Assembly: GCA_037501455.1 (NCBI GenBank)
Contig: CM074862.1
Location: 64,449,501-64,513,500 of the forward strand
DNA from: Lantana camara
Taxonomy: Eukaryota; Streptophyta; Magnoliopsida; Lamiales; Verbenaceae
Length of the DNA stretch: 64,000 nucleotides
Direction: 5' to 3'
Under the pieces are notes generated by a model. It was not told where the DNA came from, did not search any database, and saw only the letters and a program-made list of their open reading frames with translations. Made by a program: the position numbers and the translations under genes. Of this stretch, positions 1 through 12,500 are shown in pieces (position 1 is the stretch's first letter; each line of letters starts with the position of its first letter).

Positions 1-729
1 CAGCGTGAGAACATTCCTAAATGGGAAAGGAAGTTTCCAGAAACTTCCAGATTAGGAAATATCTCACGGGTCAATGATATGATTCATTAATCCTTAGACT
101 TGAGATTCTGTGATGTCTCATATGATCTAACTCTGTAATATTTGATATAGGCTCAAAAGGGTATCGCCATATAGACACCTGAACCACGGCCTATGTTGGG
201 ATTACACAAGTCGCATATGTAGAATTAGTAGAATCGTTAAAGGACCTACAGAACAAGAATGATCTCTTACTGATTAAGTTGTTCGTAGTCCATTAAACAT
301 TAAACCCTTGGCCAAGGTGGATAAAAGATGAAGACATCTAGAAAATGGGGTTTTCTAGGATTGTGATCGAAATGGATATGAAACGAACTTAACTTTAAAG
401 ATCAAGAATATTTAGGCTCTGAGAATATTCTCATGCCTTAGTTCTTGATTGAGAGTTGGAATTGTAGGAGGATCGTATTTCACTGATTGTCATTGACTAA
501 AAGGTTCTTTAATTCATTTCGTTATTCGGCTAGGGGTCACACACCCATTGCTAGATTACGGTAGTGTGATCTGTGAAGTGATTAATTAATTACTGTCACT
601 GCTAATCGAATTATGAACCTAAAGGGTCATACATAAATGCCAGAACACGAGGGTTGTGGTAGGATGTTAATTGGATTAACGAAGGATCAAAATAGTTGAT
701 CGAAACGAGGCATAAAACGTGACCGCTGC

Positions 730-772
730 CACGTGTCATGTACACGTGGCTACCACCTGTCACACACACGTG
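730..772 (+). promoter_or_regulatory. G-box (CACGTG) cluster in copia LTR U3
   Basis: Three CACGTG hexamers at 730-735, 743-748 and 767-772 lie upstream of the TATA box of this LTR. The same position in copia E carries five or six copies. CACGTG is the core G-box bound by plant bZIP and bHLH factors; use as an enhancer here is inferred from position and conservation. Confidence 0.6.
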
Positions 773-1150
773 GCTTTAAGCATGGCCTAGTGCATGTGAT
801 TTATTTCACACGCGAATTCTTTTCTAGAATTAATTAATTGAATTGTAATTAATTAATTTTAGTCTTTTAGTTAATTATTAAATTAATTGTTAAGACTATT
901 CTCAAATAAACTTAACCCAATAAATAATTAATTGGGAATTAATTTATTTATTGAATATTGACTTTTAACTTTAGGAAAGTTGAAAAGTCCAACTTCCTAT
1001 TGTAGGAGAGAGAAGACTATGCTTGCAAGACTTGGAGAACAAGTTAGGAACTTATTCTTCCAATTAAATTAATAATTAAATGAGTTAATTAGTGAGCAAG
1101 AAAGCAATCCCATTGATTCTTGGAAACCCTAGGGGGTTCGAACCATATAG

Positions 1151-1160
1151 TATAAATAAA
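1151..1160 (+). promoter_or_regulatory. TATA box of the partial copia LTR
   Basis: TATAAATAAA sits about 380 bp before the LTR end, at the place corresponding to the TATA box of copia E. It is the likely U3 core promoter of this old copy. Confidence 0.55.
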
Positions 1161-1535
1161 GGGGTTGGTGCTTCTCTTATTCTTTAGACCAACAGTCGAG
1201 AAGTGTCATGTTTTTGAAAAAATCCAAAAGAAAAGTTTTCAAAGTAAATCCTAGCCAAACACAAGCCATAGAACTAGCATTCTCACTCGCTTGATCGTGT
1301 TCTAGGACTGGTGCGGATACGCTTTAGAGGGCCTCTAATTTGGAGTCTAATTCAAAGGTCATTCGAGGGATTTCACTTGAAGGGTGTTCGTTAGGCGGTA
1401 AAGGCATCACTAGAAAGCTTCTATCATTGTAAGTTTCTAAACACCCTACAATACGATAAGAAAATTGCAAGATAACGATTAAACTTTTGGAAAATTTTAA
1501 ACTTCCGCTGCTCAACTCTTTCGTGTTTTCCAACA

Positions 1536-1636
1536 CTCGACACTGATGGCAACGATATTACAATGATGGCGATAGCAGCAGATCAAGGACAACCCATCTT
1601 ATCCTTGAGAGAAGATAAAGAGCCTGATATTGTAGT
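1536..1636 (+). pseudogene. MULE transposase gene fragment 1 (N-terminal region)
   Basis: This short piece between the copia LTR and the family-D solo LTR stays open in one frame. A possible ATG lies at 1566 (MAIAADQGQP...). When the D LTR and one copy of its GTAGT duplication are set aside, the frame runs directly into the acidic open frame that begins at 3698, so the two pieces were one exon. Similarity to MULE proteins in this N-terminal part is weak; the assignment rests on continuity with the recognisable transposase downstream. The true start may lie left of the copia LTR. Confidence 0.55.
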
Positions 1637-3692
1637 TGTAGCACCCGAAGTGCAAAGATGCCACATCCCCGCACTATAGCTCAATCCACATATGAGATGG
1701 ACAGCCCATACATGAACTAAACTATAGCGAAGGGGAGACAATAATAAAAAAAATGACAAATAGCTAGGCGGGACTAACCCCAAAGCAAATAATCAATTCA
1801 TAATAAGTTAAGTGGAAGCATAAGCAATAATAATGATCAAACGTCCTGCATCACGAATAGACAATATCCTTTACATGCGCTTCGATACAATATAACCAAA
1901 TCACAGCACTAGCATAAATACTTCATCCATTTTCCCGACACATGCTACAATGAAAATGAACCGTACAAGACCTGAATGAAAGACTGGACACGACTCTAAT
2001 CCCGCCTAGCATGCACCTGCAAGAACCTGAAAGGTGGAGGCGTCAGTCTATGAAAGACTGAGTGAAGGGTTTATATAAGTATAAGTGCAATTAACATGCA
2101 AGTCATAAACTCGGGTAAAGTTTTGGAAAGGAAAATAATATAAGTTTAGTAATAAATAGACATCACCCGAGAATATAACTATCAAGTATAACAATTATTT
2201 ACAATTCAGTTTCATGCAATAAGTGGCCCGGCGAGTGAGGGAAAATCTCCAACCTTACCCCAATAGTGAACAATACATGCCTTATTTAATTATATGCGAT
2301 CATGCAATTCAATTACAGTGCACAAGTAGCAGTTTCATGAACTTCTTTTCCCTCCGATGATGGGAAGGTAACGGACCTTCGATCATGCACGACATGGTGT
2401 ATGTCAGAAACATGACTCCCACGCACGGGACTCCTTCCTCCACCAAACCTCCTGGTGGATTCAGGGGTGATCCCACAATAGCGAGGATAGCGCAAGAGTT
2501 ACCCGTCAGCCTTTGCTTTCCCAGTTGGCTCAAGACACTACCCTTGGGCCCAAGTGAACAATATATGATACTCGCTAACATGCTCGGTACATGACAATAA
2601 CATGGCTTGCTTGCAATGAACATGACTTGCTTGTAATCATGAGTAATTCCATGGAAAACTATAGATATAAATACCTTTTGGCCGAAATCTCACGTAAGGG
2701 TTGTATAGGTTCTAGGTAACTAGAAATTAAACCTCACGTGACAGGCAACAGACGACTCAAGGATGCATGAACGTGCTCAATCGATCCATAATCTCCGCCC
2801 TGGAGAAGAACTGGACAAGAAACGGGATATTGTGTACACGTGAGACAATAACTCAAGAATGATACCAAATAGGACGCACCATGTATGAATTCACCATAAA
2901 AGCTCAAGAAACGGGATATCATGTATGAATTCACCATAAAAGCTCAAATCTTCCAAGAATTCATGCCTCAAATCATGATATAATCATATATTCATGCATC
3001 AAACAACGTATAATCCATTTATTCCATGAATCCTAAACCCTAGCTTCATCACTCAAGCAAAAAGTCATTCATACAACTCATGCATATACCTTGACGAGAA
3101 GAAATGGAAGAAAGTGATGAAAATGGATGATTGAGCTTCAAAGCTTGAAATTTCTTGGAAAAACTTGGTTGAATTTAGCAAAAATCCTTTCTCCTTTTCT
3201 TCTTGGATGAACCGAGACAATTAGGGAGCAAATATGTTGGATGATTTTGGATGAAAATGAAGATGGAAGGATGAAGAAGCTATATTATGTGAATCATCAT
3301 TTTGATTTTGGTGAAATGCATAAATTACAATTTAATCCCTCAAGTGTATAAGTCATGCTATGAAGAATGAAAGATTTAGTAAATGCTTAACTAAGTCCAA
3401 GAAATGTTTATGCAATTTGATCCTCATATTTACAAAAATGATCATTTAAGGACAATTAGACCAATAAATCATGTTGGGCAATTATTTCACGTAACAACCA
3501 TTTCCAAGTCATGCAATAATTCTCAAATTGTCACGAATTTCATATATTTTCACGTAAACATATTGAAACATAATTCAAAGGATTTTCATGAAATGTAAGA
3601 ATTTAATAAACGAAAGAATTAAAATAATCCTAACTCTCGAAAAACTCACATGTGTCGTACATACCTGAATAACTGAAAATCGGGGCGTTACA
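1637..3692. mobile_element. Solo LTR of gypsy family D (TSD GTAGT)
   Basis: It starts TGTAGCACCC and ends GGGGCGTTACA, with the identical 5-bp duplication GTAGT at 1632-1636 and 3693-3697. It is related along most of its length to the family-D LTRs at 57817-60425 and 63390 onward. There is no internal region, so it is a solo LTR left by LTR-LTR recombination. At 2056 bp it is about 550 bp shorter than the 57817 copy and lacks the GC-rich dyad array found there. Around 2880-2947 it instead carries a direct repeat (unit CATGTATGAATTCACC..., about 40 bp period). By analogy with full-length relatives the element pointed to the minus strand. Confidence 0.9.
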
Positions 3693-5245
3693 GTAGTGGA
3701 ATTTGAAGAAGCCATAGAGGAAGAAGAATATGTGGCTGAAGAAGTTGTTACACAAGAAGAACACATTCCTGGAGAGATACATAACTCTAATCCTACTTCA
3801 TCAATACAGCATGCTACTCAAACAACCCCTGAAGTTGAGAATCCTTTTGCAGATTTTGTTTTTTAAAGTGATCATGAAGCTGGAAATGGAACAAAGTCAG
3901 AACATATGAACAATGTCACAGGTATACATAAAACTGATATGTACAATTTCTTTTTATTGTGTTTTGTTATGTTGAAATCTGTTGGCAATTTTCAACCATC
4001 CAACTATTGTGAATTTTCATTGAAAGATCAAAATGAGACTGGTTTAAATGAAGAAGGTTACAATGAAGATGATATTGATGTGGGGATTGAAGCTGCCACT
4101 GATACTGGACCTGCGACTGACCATGCAGCTGCTAATGAGGAAGTTCATGTAGAAAATGTCAATGATGGACATGAAGCAGACATTGAGGATGAAGCTGACA
4201 TTGGTCATGGCATTGACATGGAACTATGTCCAGAGATGGCTGAAGAGTTTAGACAGCAAAGGATGAACAACACATCAGGTATTTTAATTAATATGTTATC
4301 TGTTATTGATGGTTTATGTACTCTAATCATTTTGTCAATTTTAAATGTCAAGTGACCCTGAAAATTCACCAACTGATGATGATGAATGGGATGAGTCAGA
4401 CACTGAAGAGAATGAGACAACAAGTGAAGAAGATGTTCCTTCTGATGCGTACAGTGATGTTAAAGGCTCTGAAGTGGATGATATATTTGTTCAGAGAGAC
4501 TTAAGTAAAGCAACAAGGAAGAAGAAGTTGGCTGAAATGAGAAGGAAGAAGTCAAAAGCTAAGAAGAACTATAGAAGGTCAAATCTGGAGAGGGAAGCAT
4601 CTACTGTCAATGAAGGTGCAAGATGGTACAGTGATACAGAGGGGGATGAGAACTTTGACATTCCCCCAGAATCAGACCATGAGGGTCCAAGATTTGCCAT
4701 CTTCAGAGATGGTAACAACATTAAAGATTTGAAGTTTCATGTTGGACTTTGTTTTGATAGTGTCGAGAAGTACAAAGAAGTGCTTGCGGATTGAAGTGTG
4801 CGCAAGGGATTTGTGCTGGATTTCATCAAGTTTGAGAAGGGGAGTGTGACAACAGTATGTGCTGCAGAAGGGTGTAAGTGGAGGATTCATGCCTCCTAGA
4901 AACAGGATTCCCCTCTATTCCAGGTCAAGACATTGAAAGGGGAGCATACTTGTGTTAGACCAAGGAAAAATAGGAGAGCTACTGCAGCATATATAGCTAA
5001 AAGGATTGAGCAGACTATTAGGGATCATCCTGATGTTAGAATTCCTACTTTGGAGAACATTGTGGAGACGACAATTGGTGTTGAGATCACATATCCAGTT
5101 GCTCAAAGGGCCAAAAAAATAGCAATGGATGTTGTTAGAGGAGAGAATGAGAAAGAATTTGAGATACTTTGGGACTATTGTGAGGCTGTAAGGGTGAAAA
5201 ATCCAGGAAGCATAGTCATCTTGAAGAAACAAGAAGACTCAAAAC
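3693..5245 (+). pseudogene. MULE (MuDR-like) transposase fragment 2: acidic region and DNA-binding domain
   Basis: Mutator-like transposases bind terminal inverted repeats and cut DNA with a DDE catalytic domain. This part holds a long acidic region (about 3700-4450, rich in Asp and Glu), a basic patch (KKKLAEMRRKKSKAKKNY) and a MuDR-type N-terminal DNA-binding domain (LKFHVGLCFDSVEKYKEVL, then CAAEGCKWRIHAS, then LKGEHTC). A splice of 3922-4026 (GT...AG) keeps the frame. A second likely intron, 4279-4352, keeps it only if one base has been lost. In-frame stops at 3864-3866, 4792-4794 and 4897-4899 show it is dead. The frame continues past the hAT insertion at 5246 into fragment 3. Family is well supported; exon limits are inferred. 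Confidence 0.8.
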
Positions 5246-5400
5246 TAGGGGTGTTCAATCGGTTTTACCGAACCGAACCGAACCTAAAGTTCGGTACGTC
5301 ATTTTTAAGAACCGATTACCGAACCGAAATTCAAGGTTCGGTTCGGTAAAAACCGAAATAATTTCGGTTTGGTTCGGTTTAAAACCTTTGTACCGAAATT
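5246..5400. repeat. hAT left subterminal repeats
   Basis: The left end contains repeated ACCGAACC, TTCGGTAC and GGTTCGGT words in both orientations, just inside the terminal inverted repeat. Such clusters are the usual transposase-binding region of hAT elements; binding is inferred. Confidence 0.7.
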
Positions 5401-5755
5401 TCTTGCGAAATTTTTTTTAAAAAAAAAACTGGAAAAGAGAACTTAAAAACCCGTAACAAACTGATAATGCACAAAACATATTCAAAGTACATCCATCAAG
5501 TTCAGAATACAGTCATTCATACACAACCGCAGTAGTCTTTAACAAAGATAAAACAATCAACAGAAGTACAGAGGACGCTTGATCTTGAACAACAACTTCT
5601 GTACTTCCTACCATTCTTGATCTTTCATTCACCACTTTAACACCTACAAAATAAATTGCAATGATGTTTCAAAAATAAAAAACATAAGCCAAATCTACAA
5701 GCAGAAAACATAAATATTACTAAATGAAAAATAGCTTTATAAAAAACCATAAATA

Positions 5756-7942
5756 TTATTTCATACCTTCTTCAATTTTTTGAATGAACTCATATTCTTC
5801 CTCAATGGATTTGATTGGACCGCGATGAAGCCAATCTTGACAACAAATCAAAGCTTGTGCCATCTTTGGAGTTAATGAAGATCTGAATTCATCAATGATG
5901 CGTCCCCCGGTGCTGAATGCCGACTCAGATGCCACTGTAGAAACGGGCATTGCAAGCAAATCACGAGCCAATCTAGATAAAATGGGAAATCTTGGAGAAT
6001 GCATTTTCCACCATTCGATGATTTCAAAATCATCAGAATCTTTCTCAATTCCTTCATGCAAATACATATCAACCTCTGATTGATCCACTTTTCCAATCTC
6101 TGAAATCATCTTATGATACTTCTTCCCTTTTGCCCTTGCAGCTCTTCTTTCTCGCTCAGCCTCGGATAAAGGAGATGAACTTCCATCACTACTATCCGAA
6201 GGGGATGAACTAGAAGTCCGAGATGGTGGAAGTGTACCAGAGAACAGCTCCTTGTACTCTTCAAAAACATCATAAAGGGCTTTTTTGGCCAAACTTAGCA
6301 TGTCTTGTCCAGTGTCTTCACCGTACATATTCTTGAAAACATATTCAACATATTCCAATTTGTGACGAGGATCAAGCATCACGACAACATATAACATCAT
6401 ATTCATCTTTGAGATATTCCCCCAATACTTGTCGAATTTCAGTTTCATTCTCTTTGCCATGTCTATCAACACACCATCCCCACTCTTGAACCATTCTTTT
6501 AACAAATCATCTATATCACTAATCTCATCAAGAAATGTGTTAGATGTCACAAATAAAGAACGAGAAATTCGAAGAGTAAGTTCATAGAAATGTTGCAATA
6601 CGGTTACCAATCTATCCACCATATCCCAATCCTCTTTTGATGGCAGTCCCAAGTCTCCATGACTTCCACCGGGAGTAAAATCAGCCCGAAAATCAGCATC
6701 ACAAATCTCATATCTATCAAACACACCCTGATATATCAATGCTGTTTCTAACATCATATAAACCGAATTCCATCGAGTTGGAACATCTGGACACAAAGAT
6801 TTCTTACTTTGAACTTTCTCCTCAGCCACATAATTATTAAACTTTCTCAATCTAACAGATGACTGTTTGACATATCTTACAGCAGTTCGAACATGTTCAA
6901 CAGATTTATTCATCTCTTTCAACCCGTCTCTAACAACAAGAGCCACAATATGAGCCAAACACCTCATATGCAAATACTTCCCACCCAAAATAGAAGTACC
7001 CCACGTAGTCAATCTTCTTCCCAAGTAAGCTACAGTTGCATCATTTGATGAAGCATTATCAACAGTTATTGTGAAAATCTTATCAACACCCTAATCAAGC
7101 AAGCATTTCTCAATTAACAAGCCTACTTCATCACCCTTATGTGTAGGACATGGAATAAAATTAAAAATGATTTTATGTAATTTCCAGTCCTCATCAATAA
7201 AATGACCAGTCAAAGCCACATATTTTAATCTTTGATTCGAAGTCCATGTGTCGGTGGTCAATGAGAGGCGTTGTCCAGATTTCTTAAAATAATTCTTCAA
7301 TTTTGTTTTTTCATCAAAGTATAACTTGTAACAATCTCTAGTAATGGTTGTTCATGAAGGCACATGAAATTGAGGACACACAACAGACATAAAGTGCCTA
7401 AATCCTTCATTCTCAACACACTTAAAAGGCAATTCATCAACAATAGTCATACGAGCCAATGCCTTTCTCACAACCTCATAATCAAATTTCCAACTAGAAG
7501 ACATATCTTTACCACCAGTCGCACTTTGACAATAACTTTGAATTGTATGGTTATCACCAGTTGCAATATTATCAGGGTGTTTCTTACATACCTTCAAGTG
7601 ACTATTCAAACCCGAAGTCCCATTTTTTGCTGGATCAGCTGCATAGGTTCGACCACAATGCTTACATTTTGCTCTTGGTTTTCCAAATTCATCGATATAG
7701 AGAATAAAATGATCCCAAGCCTTGGCCCTTTTAGAAATCTCCTTTCTCTTTGGTCTTCCCTCAGTATCCTGCTGAGTTTCTTGTTGAGTTTCTGCTGGAT
7801 CTTTTTGTTTAGACCCTGCATTATCACTTAAATTCAAGGTCTCAACTGGAATATCTTCAAATGATGAACCAACGGCTGGACTAAAAGCATTGGAAGGTGG
7901 ATTCATTGTTGTTGAGTCAGTATTTTCAGCTTCTTTTTCCAT
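5756..7942 (-). pseudogene. hAT transposase (RICESLEEPER/BED-zinc-finger type), two stops
   Basis: One frame of about 729 codons on the minus strand, starting at MEKEAENTD (ATG at 7942, just after a TTACAG that looks like a splice acceptor of a leader intron). Domains in order: BED zinc finger (CKHCGRTY... then H and C ligands, residues about 65-115); RNase H-like catalytic core with LTTDTWTS and TVDNASSND; the plant hAT middle region (CPDVPTRWNSVYMM, YWGNISKMNMML); and the C-terminal dimerisation domain (WWKMHSPRFPILSRLARDLL, ASESAFSTGGRII). It is broken by a TGA at 7352-7354 (context suggests Arg CGA) and a TAG at 7091-7093 (context suggests Trp). Frame and domains are otherwise complete, so decay is modest. 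Confidence 0.92.
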
Positions 7943-8548
7943 CTCTGTAACATATAAGTGAATAATAGTAATTAACAAGTGAAAAAATGAGAAATAAAGC
8001 CATAAAAATAACAGATCTGGGATGCACAGTCATTTCTTTGACAAATTTATTTTAAGAAAACCCTCAAAACAGGATACATTGTAAATAACAACAAAAGCAC
8101 AAAGATCTCGTAATCAATTAAAGGGTAACAAGTGTGAAAATCGATTATACGAAATATTAAAATTTCAGACTAAATTTACCTTGAGAGTTATTGTCTTGCT
8201 GACTTGCTCGACCCTGGAGCTGGAGATGGCGACACAGTCACACACCGGCGAAGAAGATGGCTAACAAGGCGACGGAGCTGGGGTTGGCGCCTTGACCCTC
8301 AAACAGTAGCAGCGGCGCAAAGATGGTTTTTTTTCCTGAAATGAGTTTGGTTGTCTGAAGAGTGAAGAGTGATGAAGAATTGAAGACTCTGAAGTCTGAA
8401 CTGTGAAGTCAAGACTCAAGACTCAAGAAGTTTGTACTTTGATTTTGAAACACGATTTTGCAAATTGCAACACACCTATTAATTATTAAAGGTGTGGACT
8501 GTGGAAGACTTAAAGAATCAGTGAAAAAGTACATATATAATATATTAA

Positions 8549-8584
8549 TACGTAATATATATTATATATATATATATATATAAT
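8549..8584. repeat. AT-rich (TA)n microsatellite in hAT
   Basis: A run of TA dinucleotides upstream of the hAT transposase gene, before the right subterminal repeats. It is a simple repeat and no function is claimed. Confidence 0.8.
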
Positions 8585-8599
8585 TTTTTTTAATACATA

Positions 8600-8772
8600 T
8601 ATAAGTTCGGTATTCGGTACGGTACGGTATACCGTATCGAAATACCGATACCGTACCGAATACCGATTTTTTTTAAAAAAATAATCGAATACTGAACCCT
8701 AGTTTCGGTTCGGTAATCGGTACGAACCGGAACTTCGGTTCGGTCGGTTTTCCCGGAATATGCACACCCCTA
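8600..8772. repeat. hAT right subterminal repeats
   Basis: Dense GGTATTCGGTACGGTA, ATACCGATACCG and GGTTCGGT words precede the right terminal inverted repeat and mirror the left end. They are probable transposase-binding sites by analogy with other hAT elements. Confidence 0.7.
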
Positions 8773-9543
8773 CTCAGAACCACCAAGGTTTGATTGCATG
8801 TACTACAGTCTAGTTGTAATTAAGCAGGAATTCCTGGATGGCTGTAGGCCATTAATTGGCCTTGATGGGTGCTTCTTCAAGACTGTGCATGGAGGACAAC
8901 TTTTATCAACAAGTGGTAAAGATGGCAATGACAACCTCGGGCCAATTGCCATTGCTTATGTTAGGAGTGAAAACAGTCATAGCTGGAAATAGTTTCTTGA
9001 GATTCTAATGCATGACTTGGGTAGTCAAGATGGTGGAAGATAGACATTCATCAGGGATAGGCAGAAAGGGCTCTTGGATGCTCTAAATGAGATTGCACCA
9101 GAATGTGAACACAGGTAACACTATAAGTGTATTTTCATTAGAAAATTGTTGTTGTGAAATTGACATATGTGTTCATGTGAATGTTTAAATACTGTTGTGA
9201 TTCGGCAATATATGTTGATTTGAAGCATTTCAGTTGTAATGATTATATGTTGTTGTGAAACTGAAAGGGTGTTCATGTGAATCTGTAAATGCTGTTGTGA
9301 AACTGAAATTTGTGTTCATGTGAATGTTTATATACACATTTGAGATATGTGGTTGTGACACTGTAGCAGAGGTTTTTCTAAAGATTTTGATTAACACAGT
9401 GTTTTTGGTGTAGATTTTGATTATCACAGGGTTGTATCAACCACATATTGTGTGAAAAATATATATACTAAGAGAATTACTGATGATTATTGTGTTATGT
9501 TATAAAATGTAGGTACTGTTTAAGACATTTGTACCAGAATTTC
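8773..9543 (+). pseudogene. MULE transposase fragment 3: start of DDE catalytic domain
   Basis: The frame resumes at the hAT flank and reads MYYSLVVIKQEFLDGCRPLI, then GLDGCFFKTVHGGQLL, then the FIRDRQKGLLDAL motif. These are the first two Asp-containing blocks of the MULE DDE transposase (LDG and DRQKGL). An intron at 9115-9512 (GT...AG, 398 bp) joins CEHR to YCLRHLYQNF. Gypsy element C then splits the Phe codon at 9543; the next codons (Ser-Val-Lys) are found 48 kb away at 57807. Stops at 8990-8992 and 9041-9043 kill the frame. The third catalytic residue (Glu) and the SWIM zinc finger would lie further on and are not in the window. Confidence 0.88.
9148..9365 (+). repeat. Degenerate minisatellite in MULE intron
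   Basis: Three to four imperfect copies of a roughly 42-48 bp unit (GTTGTGAAACTGAAA... followed by TGTGTTCATGTGAATGTTTA) lie within the intron 9115-9512. Clear copies start near 9151, 9252 and 9293, with a weaker one near 9352. Confidence 0.7.
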
Positions 9544-12500
9544 TGTAGCACCCCAGAGCGAAAGGCACTACACACCCCCTCCCCCCCCGCGACACCATAG
9601 CCTGACACGTGGAAGCTCCGCACACGCACCAAGCTACGGCGAACAGGTGACAAACAAAATCTCACCTAGGCTAGGCGGTCTAGACCCTAATTCAAAGTGC
9701 GCGAAATAAATAAATACACATGCGGAAGCACCAGGATTTCAAATACACAAACATACATGCTTTCAAATAGGAATACAATAAATCAGATTATACATGCCAA
9801 GTTCCAACCGGTCAAATTAATTTATACAAATTCCAAAGTTCAAGAATTTAAATCATAACTTATACATAATTCCAGAATTCATAAATAAACATGTGAGATA
9901 TGCAAAAGACTCTACTAACAACTCGAACACTCGAAAATAAAAGACCGCCACCTAGCTCGAACCGATAACCTGCACTTGCAACTCAAGAGACAAAAAGGGA
10001 AAAAAGAAAACAACGAGGAGGGGTCAGTCCTAATAACTGGTGAGCGGGCTAACACACTCACACGTACGTAATATAAGAACAAAGCATATTCAAATATAAA
10101 AGTTCATGAACCGGGGCGTGTTTTTGCAATCTAAATCATTTTAGCCCGTGATATTAAATATAGAAAAGACTTTAAGGCCAAAAGCCCAAAATAAACCAAA
10201 TTTTAGCAATTATAAGTCCACTCCCGTTTCATGAACCACAAACATAGATGAAATCGAAACAACTCGGCGAGAACGAGTTCAAACCCACCTAACTCCTTTC
10301 AAAGCATAAACAAATTCAAAATAAAGCATAGCTTATAAACAATCCACCCTTCGCCGTGTGGGGATGAGTTGACGTCTACTCAACCCCGTTCTCCCGTCAA
10401 AATGTGTGAGTCGGGGGATCCTACCCGCTCCCCGACGGGTTTCAACCGCTGGTTCTCAAGAAACCGCCTTCCCCTTGAACTCCCGAGGATGGGTAAATTT
10501 CCCTACATAAAATTGGGGTTATGTTGATGAGAGATCTCGGCGACCCCATGGCCGACCCGAGAATCACTTACCACTTCCACGGGCCCATTTCTTAAATCAT
10601 AATTCATATTTTTAATAATGTCAAAATTTCATAATTTTCCGACTCATATTCAAAGTCGTAATCTCGCTATTTCAAAACGTTCACACACACCAACCCTTTT
10701 CAAATCAAACAAAAGTAAAATAGATTACATGTATATATAAAAGCGTTTTTCAAAAGATTTCATAACAAAGGGACCAATTCCCACAAAATACGTATTAAAC
10801 ACATATCTAAGTACATATATATATATACATAGTCGCATACGGGCTTAACATACAAGTAAGGGTTGTAGGTCATATTAACTAAAAGAAAGAAACCTCACCT
10901 TGTTGACCACACCGGACGCGATGAACCAAAACACTTCTAAAACACCTCCTTGTCACCCACGGAACGAACCTAAGGACAAAGAAACAACAAAAGACAACCT
11001 TAGACTCAACATGGACCACTTAAATGCTCGGCATATGCATATGAATGCAAAATGATGCATAGGAATTACAAATAGACGTCATTTAACGCATGCAAATTCA
11101 TATCAAGTTTAAAGTCTCATAAATTACGTTAAATAACTTCACAAACTTCATATAACACACATAACACATCATATACTAAGTTAACTATGCATGCATATCC
11201 TAGAAGAGGTAAGAAATTATTAGACGAGGCAATTAAAGGAATTGTTAGATACATGCATGCACATTAAAGGACACGTATTACATCTTAGGTCATATAATGC
11301 ATATAAAAGCATCGAATTCACAAAATAAATTCACAAATAATCACATAACACATAATACACAAGTTATCCATGCAAAAAAAAAAAAAAAAAAGAAAGAATC
11401 AAGTAAAACACATAAAACACAACGAAACGACAAACGAAACAAGCAAAGGGGGGAGCAGTTCGAAACTGCCCCCAAAAGGGGTCACGGGCGCGACCCCAAA
11501 CGTGCCTAAATGTGGTCGCGGCCGTGACCACACCTCCTCCAGCAAGCAAGGTAGCAAAAAGTCGAGACAAGGGTAAAAACAAGTCGCGGCCGTGACCCAA
11601 AACCTTCATGTTTTGGTCGCGGTCGTGACCACGGGCGACAACAGCAAAAGAACGCGAAAACAGCAGTAAAACTCATCCAAAACCTCACTAAAACCATCCT
11701 AACTCAAGCCAACATGCAAGGGAAAGGATATGCATAAAATATACATCAATTCCAAGCCTTAAACCATGCTAAAACCGAATTTAAATGCAAGGGAAGGGGA
11801 AGGGGATCAAACATGTACATCTTCATACAAAACTCCAAATTCTTGAATCAAACCTCCAAGAATCCTAAGCTAGCATACAAATTCAATCTATATAGGTGTT
11901 ATAGGATATATTAGGTTCAATTATCATGCATCAAATCCAAAGAAAACCCAAGAGATTAAGCAAATTTATCATATATCTCCCTAACCCTTACTATTCATCG
12001 ATTAAGCCAAAGCTTGCTCAAATGATCATGGAAATCAGCAAAAATGGACTTAAAAGAAAGAAGAGAAGATGGAGAAATCAATTATGAACTTACCATTCAA
12101 ATTTGAGCCCAATCGGATGAGAAACGAGCTTGGAAAGTGAAATTGGAATAGTACTTCCTTCTCTCCCTCCTTATCTCGGTTTGCTGCTGCTTTTCCCCCC
12201 TCTCTCTTGGATTGGACGAAATGAGGGCCGATGAGGGTGAAAGTGGGGTTAGTTAGGAGTATGTGGGCTAAGAATGGGTTGAATTGGTCAAATATTGGAT
12301 AGGTTATGACTATATTGGTAAAATGTGGCGAATCTGTCACACGAGGTGCGTTACGGGCGAAATACGAGGGTCCAAACGGGCTTATAAAAATACAATGTTG
12401 GGTTTCTTGGCTTCATTTCTTCGTTTTGAGTCCAACGCTTCTTTCAGAATTCGAATCCGAATTCCCGAGTTCAAGTTACCATTCGGAATACGAGGTGCGC

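Larger units (their letters stand above)
1..1535 (+). repeat. Ty1/copia LTR, 3' portion (cut by window edge)
   Basis: This stretch aligns with the LTRs of copia element E (21303-23235 and 29484-31416), with the same block order: the GTGAGAACATTCC start, the 'cttggccaagg' segment, the AT-rich block, the TATA region, and the end TTCCGCTG...TTTTCCAACA at 1535. It is clearly more diverged from E than the two E LTRs are from each other, so it is a related, older subfamily copy. No primer-binding site follows 1535; the next bases are MULE-like sequence, so this is the right end of an element or a solo LTR. Its left end and target duplication lie outside the window. Confidence 0.85.
5246..8772. mobile_element. 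hAT DNA transposon with full ends
   Basis: The ends are short terminal inverted repeats, TAGGGGTGTTCA on the left and TAGGGGTGTGCA read inward from the right. The flanking 8-mers CTCAAAAC (5238-5245) and CTCAGAAC (8773-8780) are a target duplication with one mismatch; 8 bp is the hAT rule. The element is 3527 bp and holds one transposase pseudogene on the minus strand. Subterminal regions are dense in ACCGAACC/GGTTCGGT motifs. It lies inside a MULE coding exon, which resumes in frame at the right flank. Confidence 0.93.

Noticed and set aside
4279..4352. Exact second MULE intron
   Set aside because: GT and AG are present, but joining them shifts the frame by one base. Either a base was lost or the sites differ, so it is mentioned only as likely.
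11297..11697. Overlapping open frames on both strands in LTR C
   Set aside because: They run across an A18 tract and GC-rich palindromes in a non-coding LTR and are not kept in the other LTR copy.
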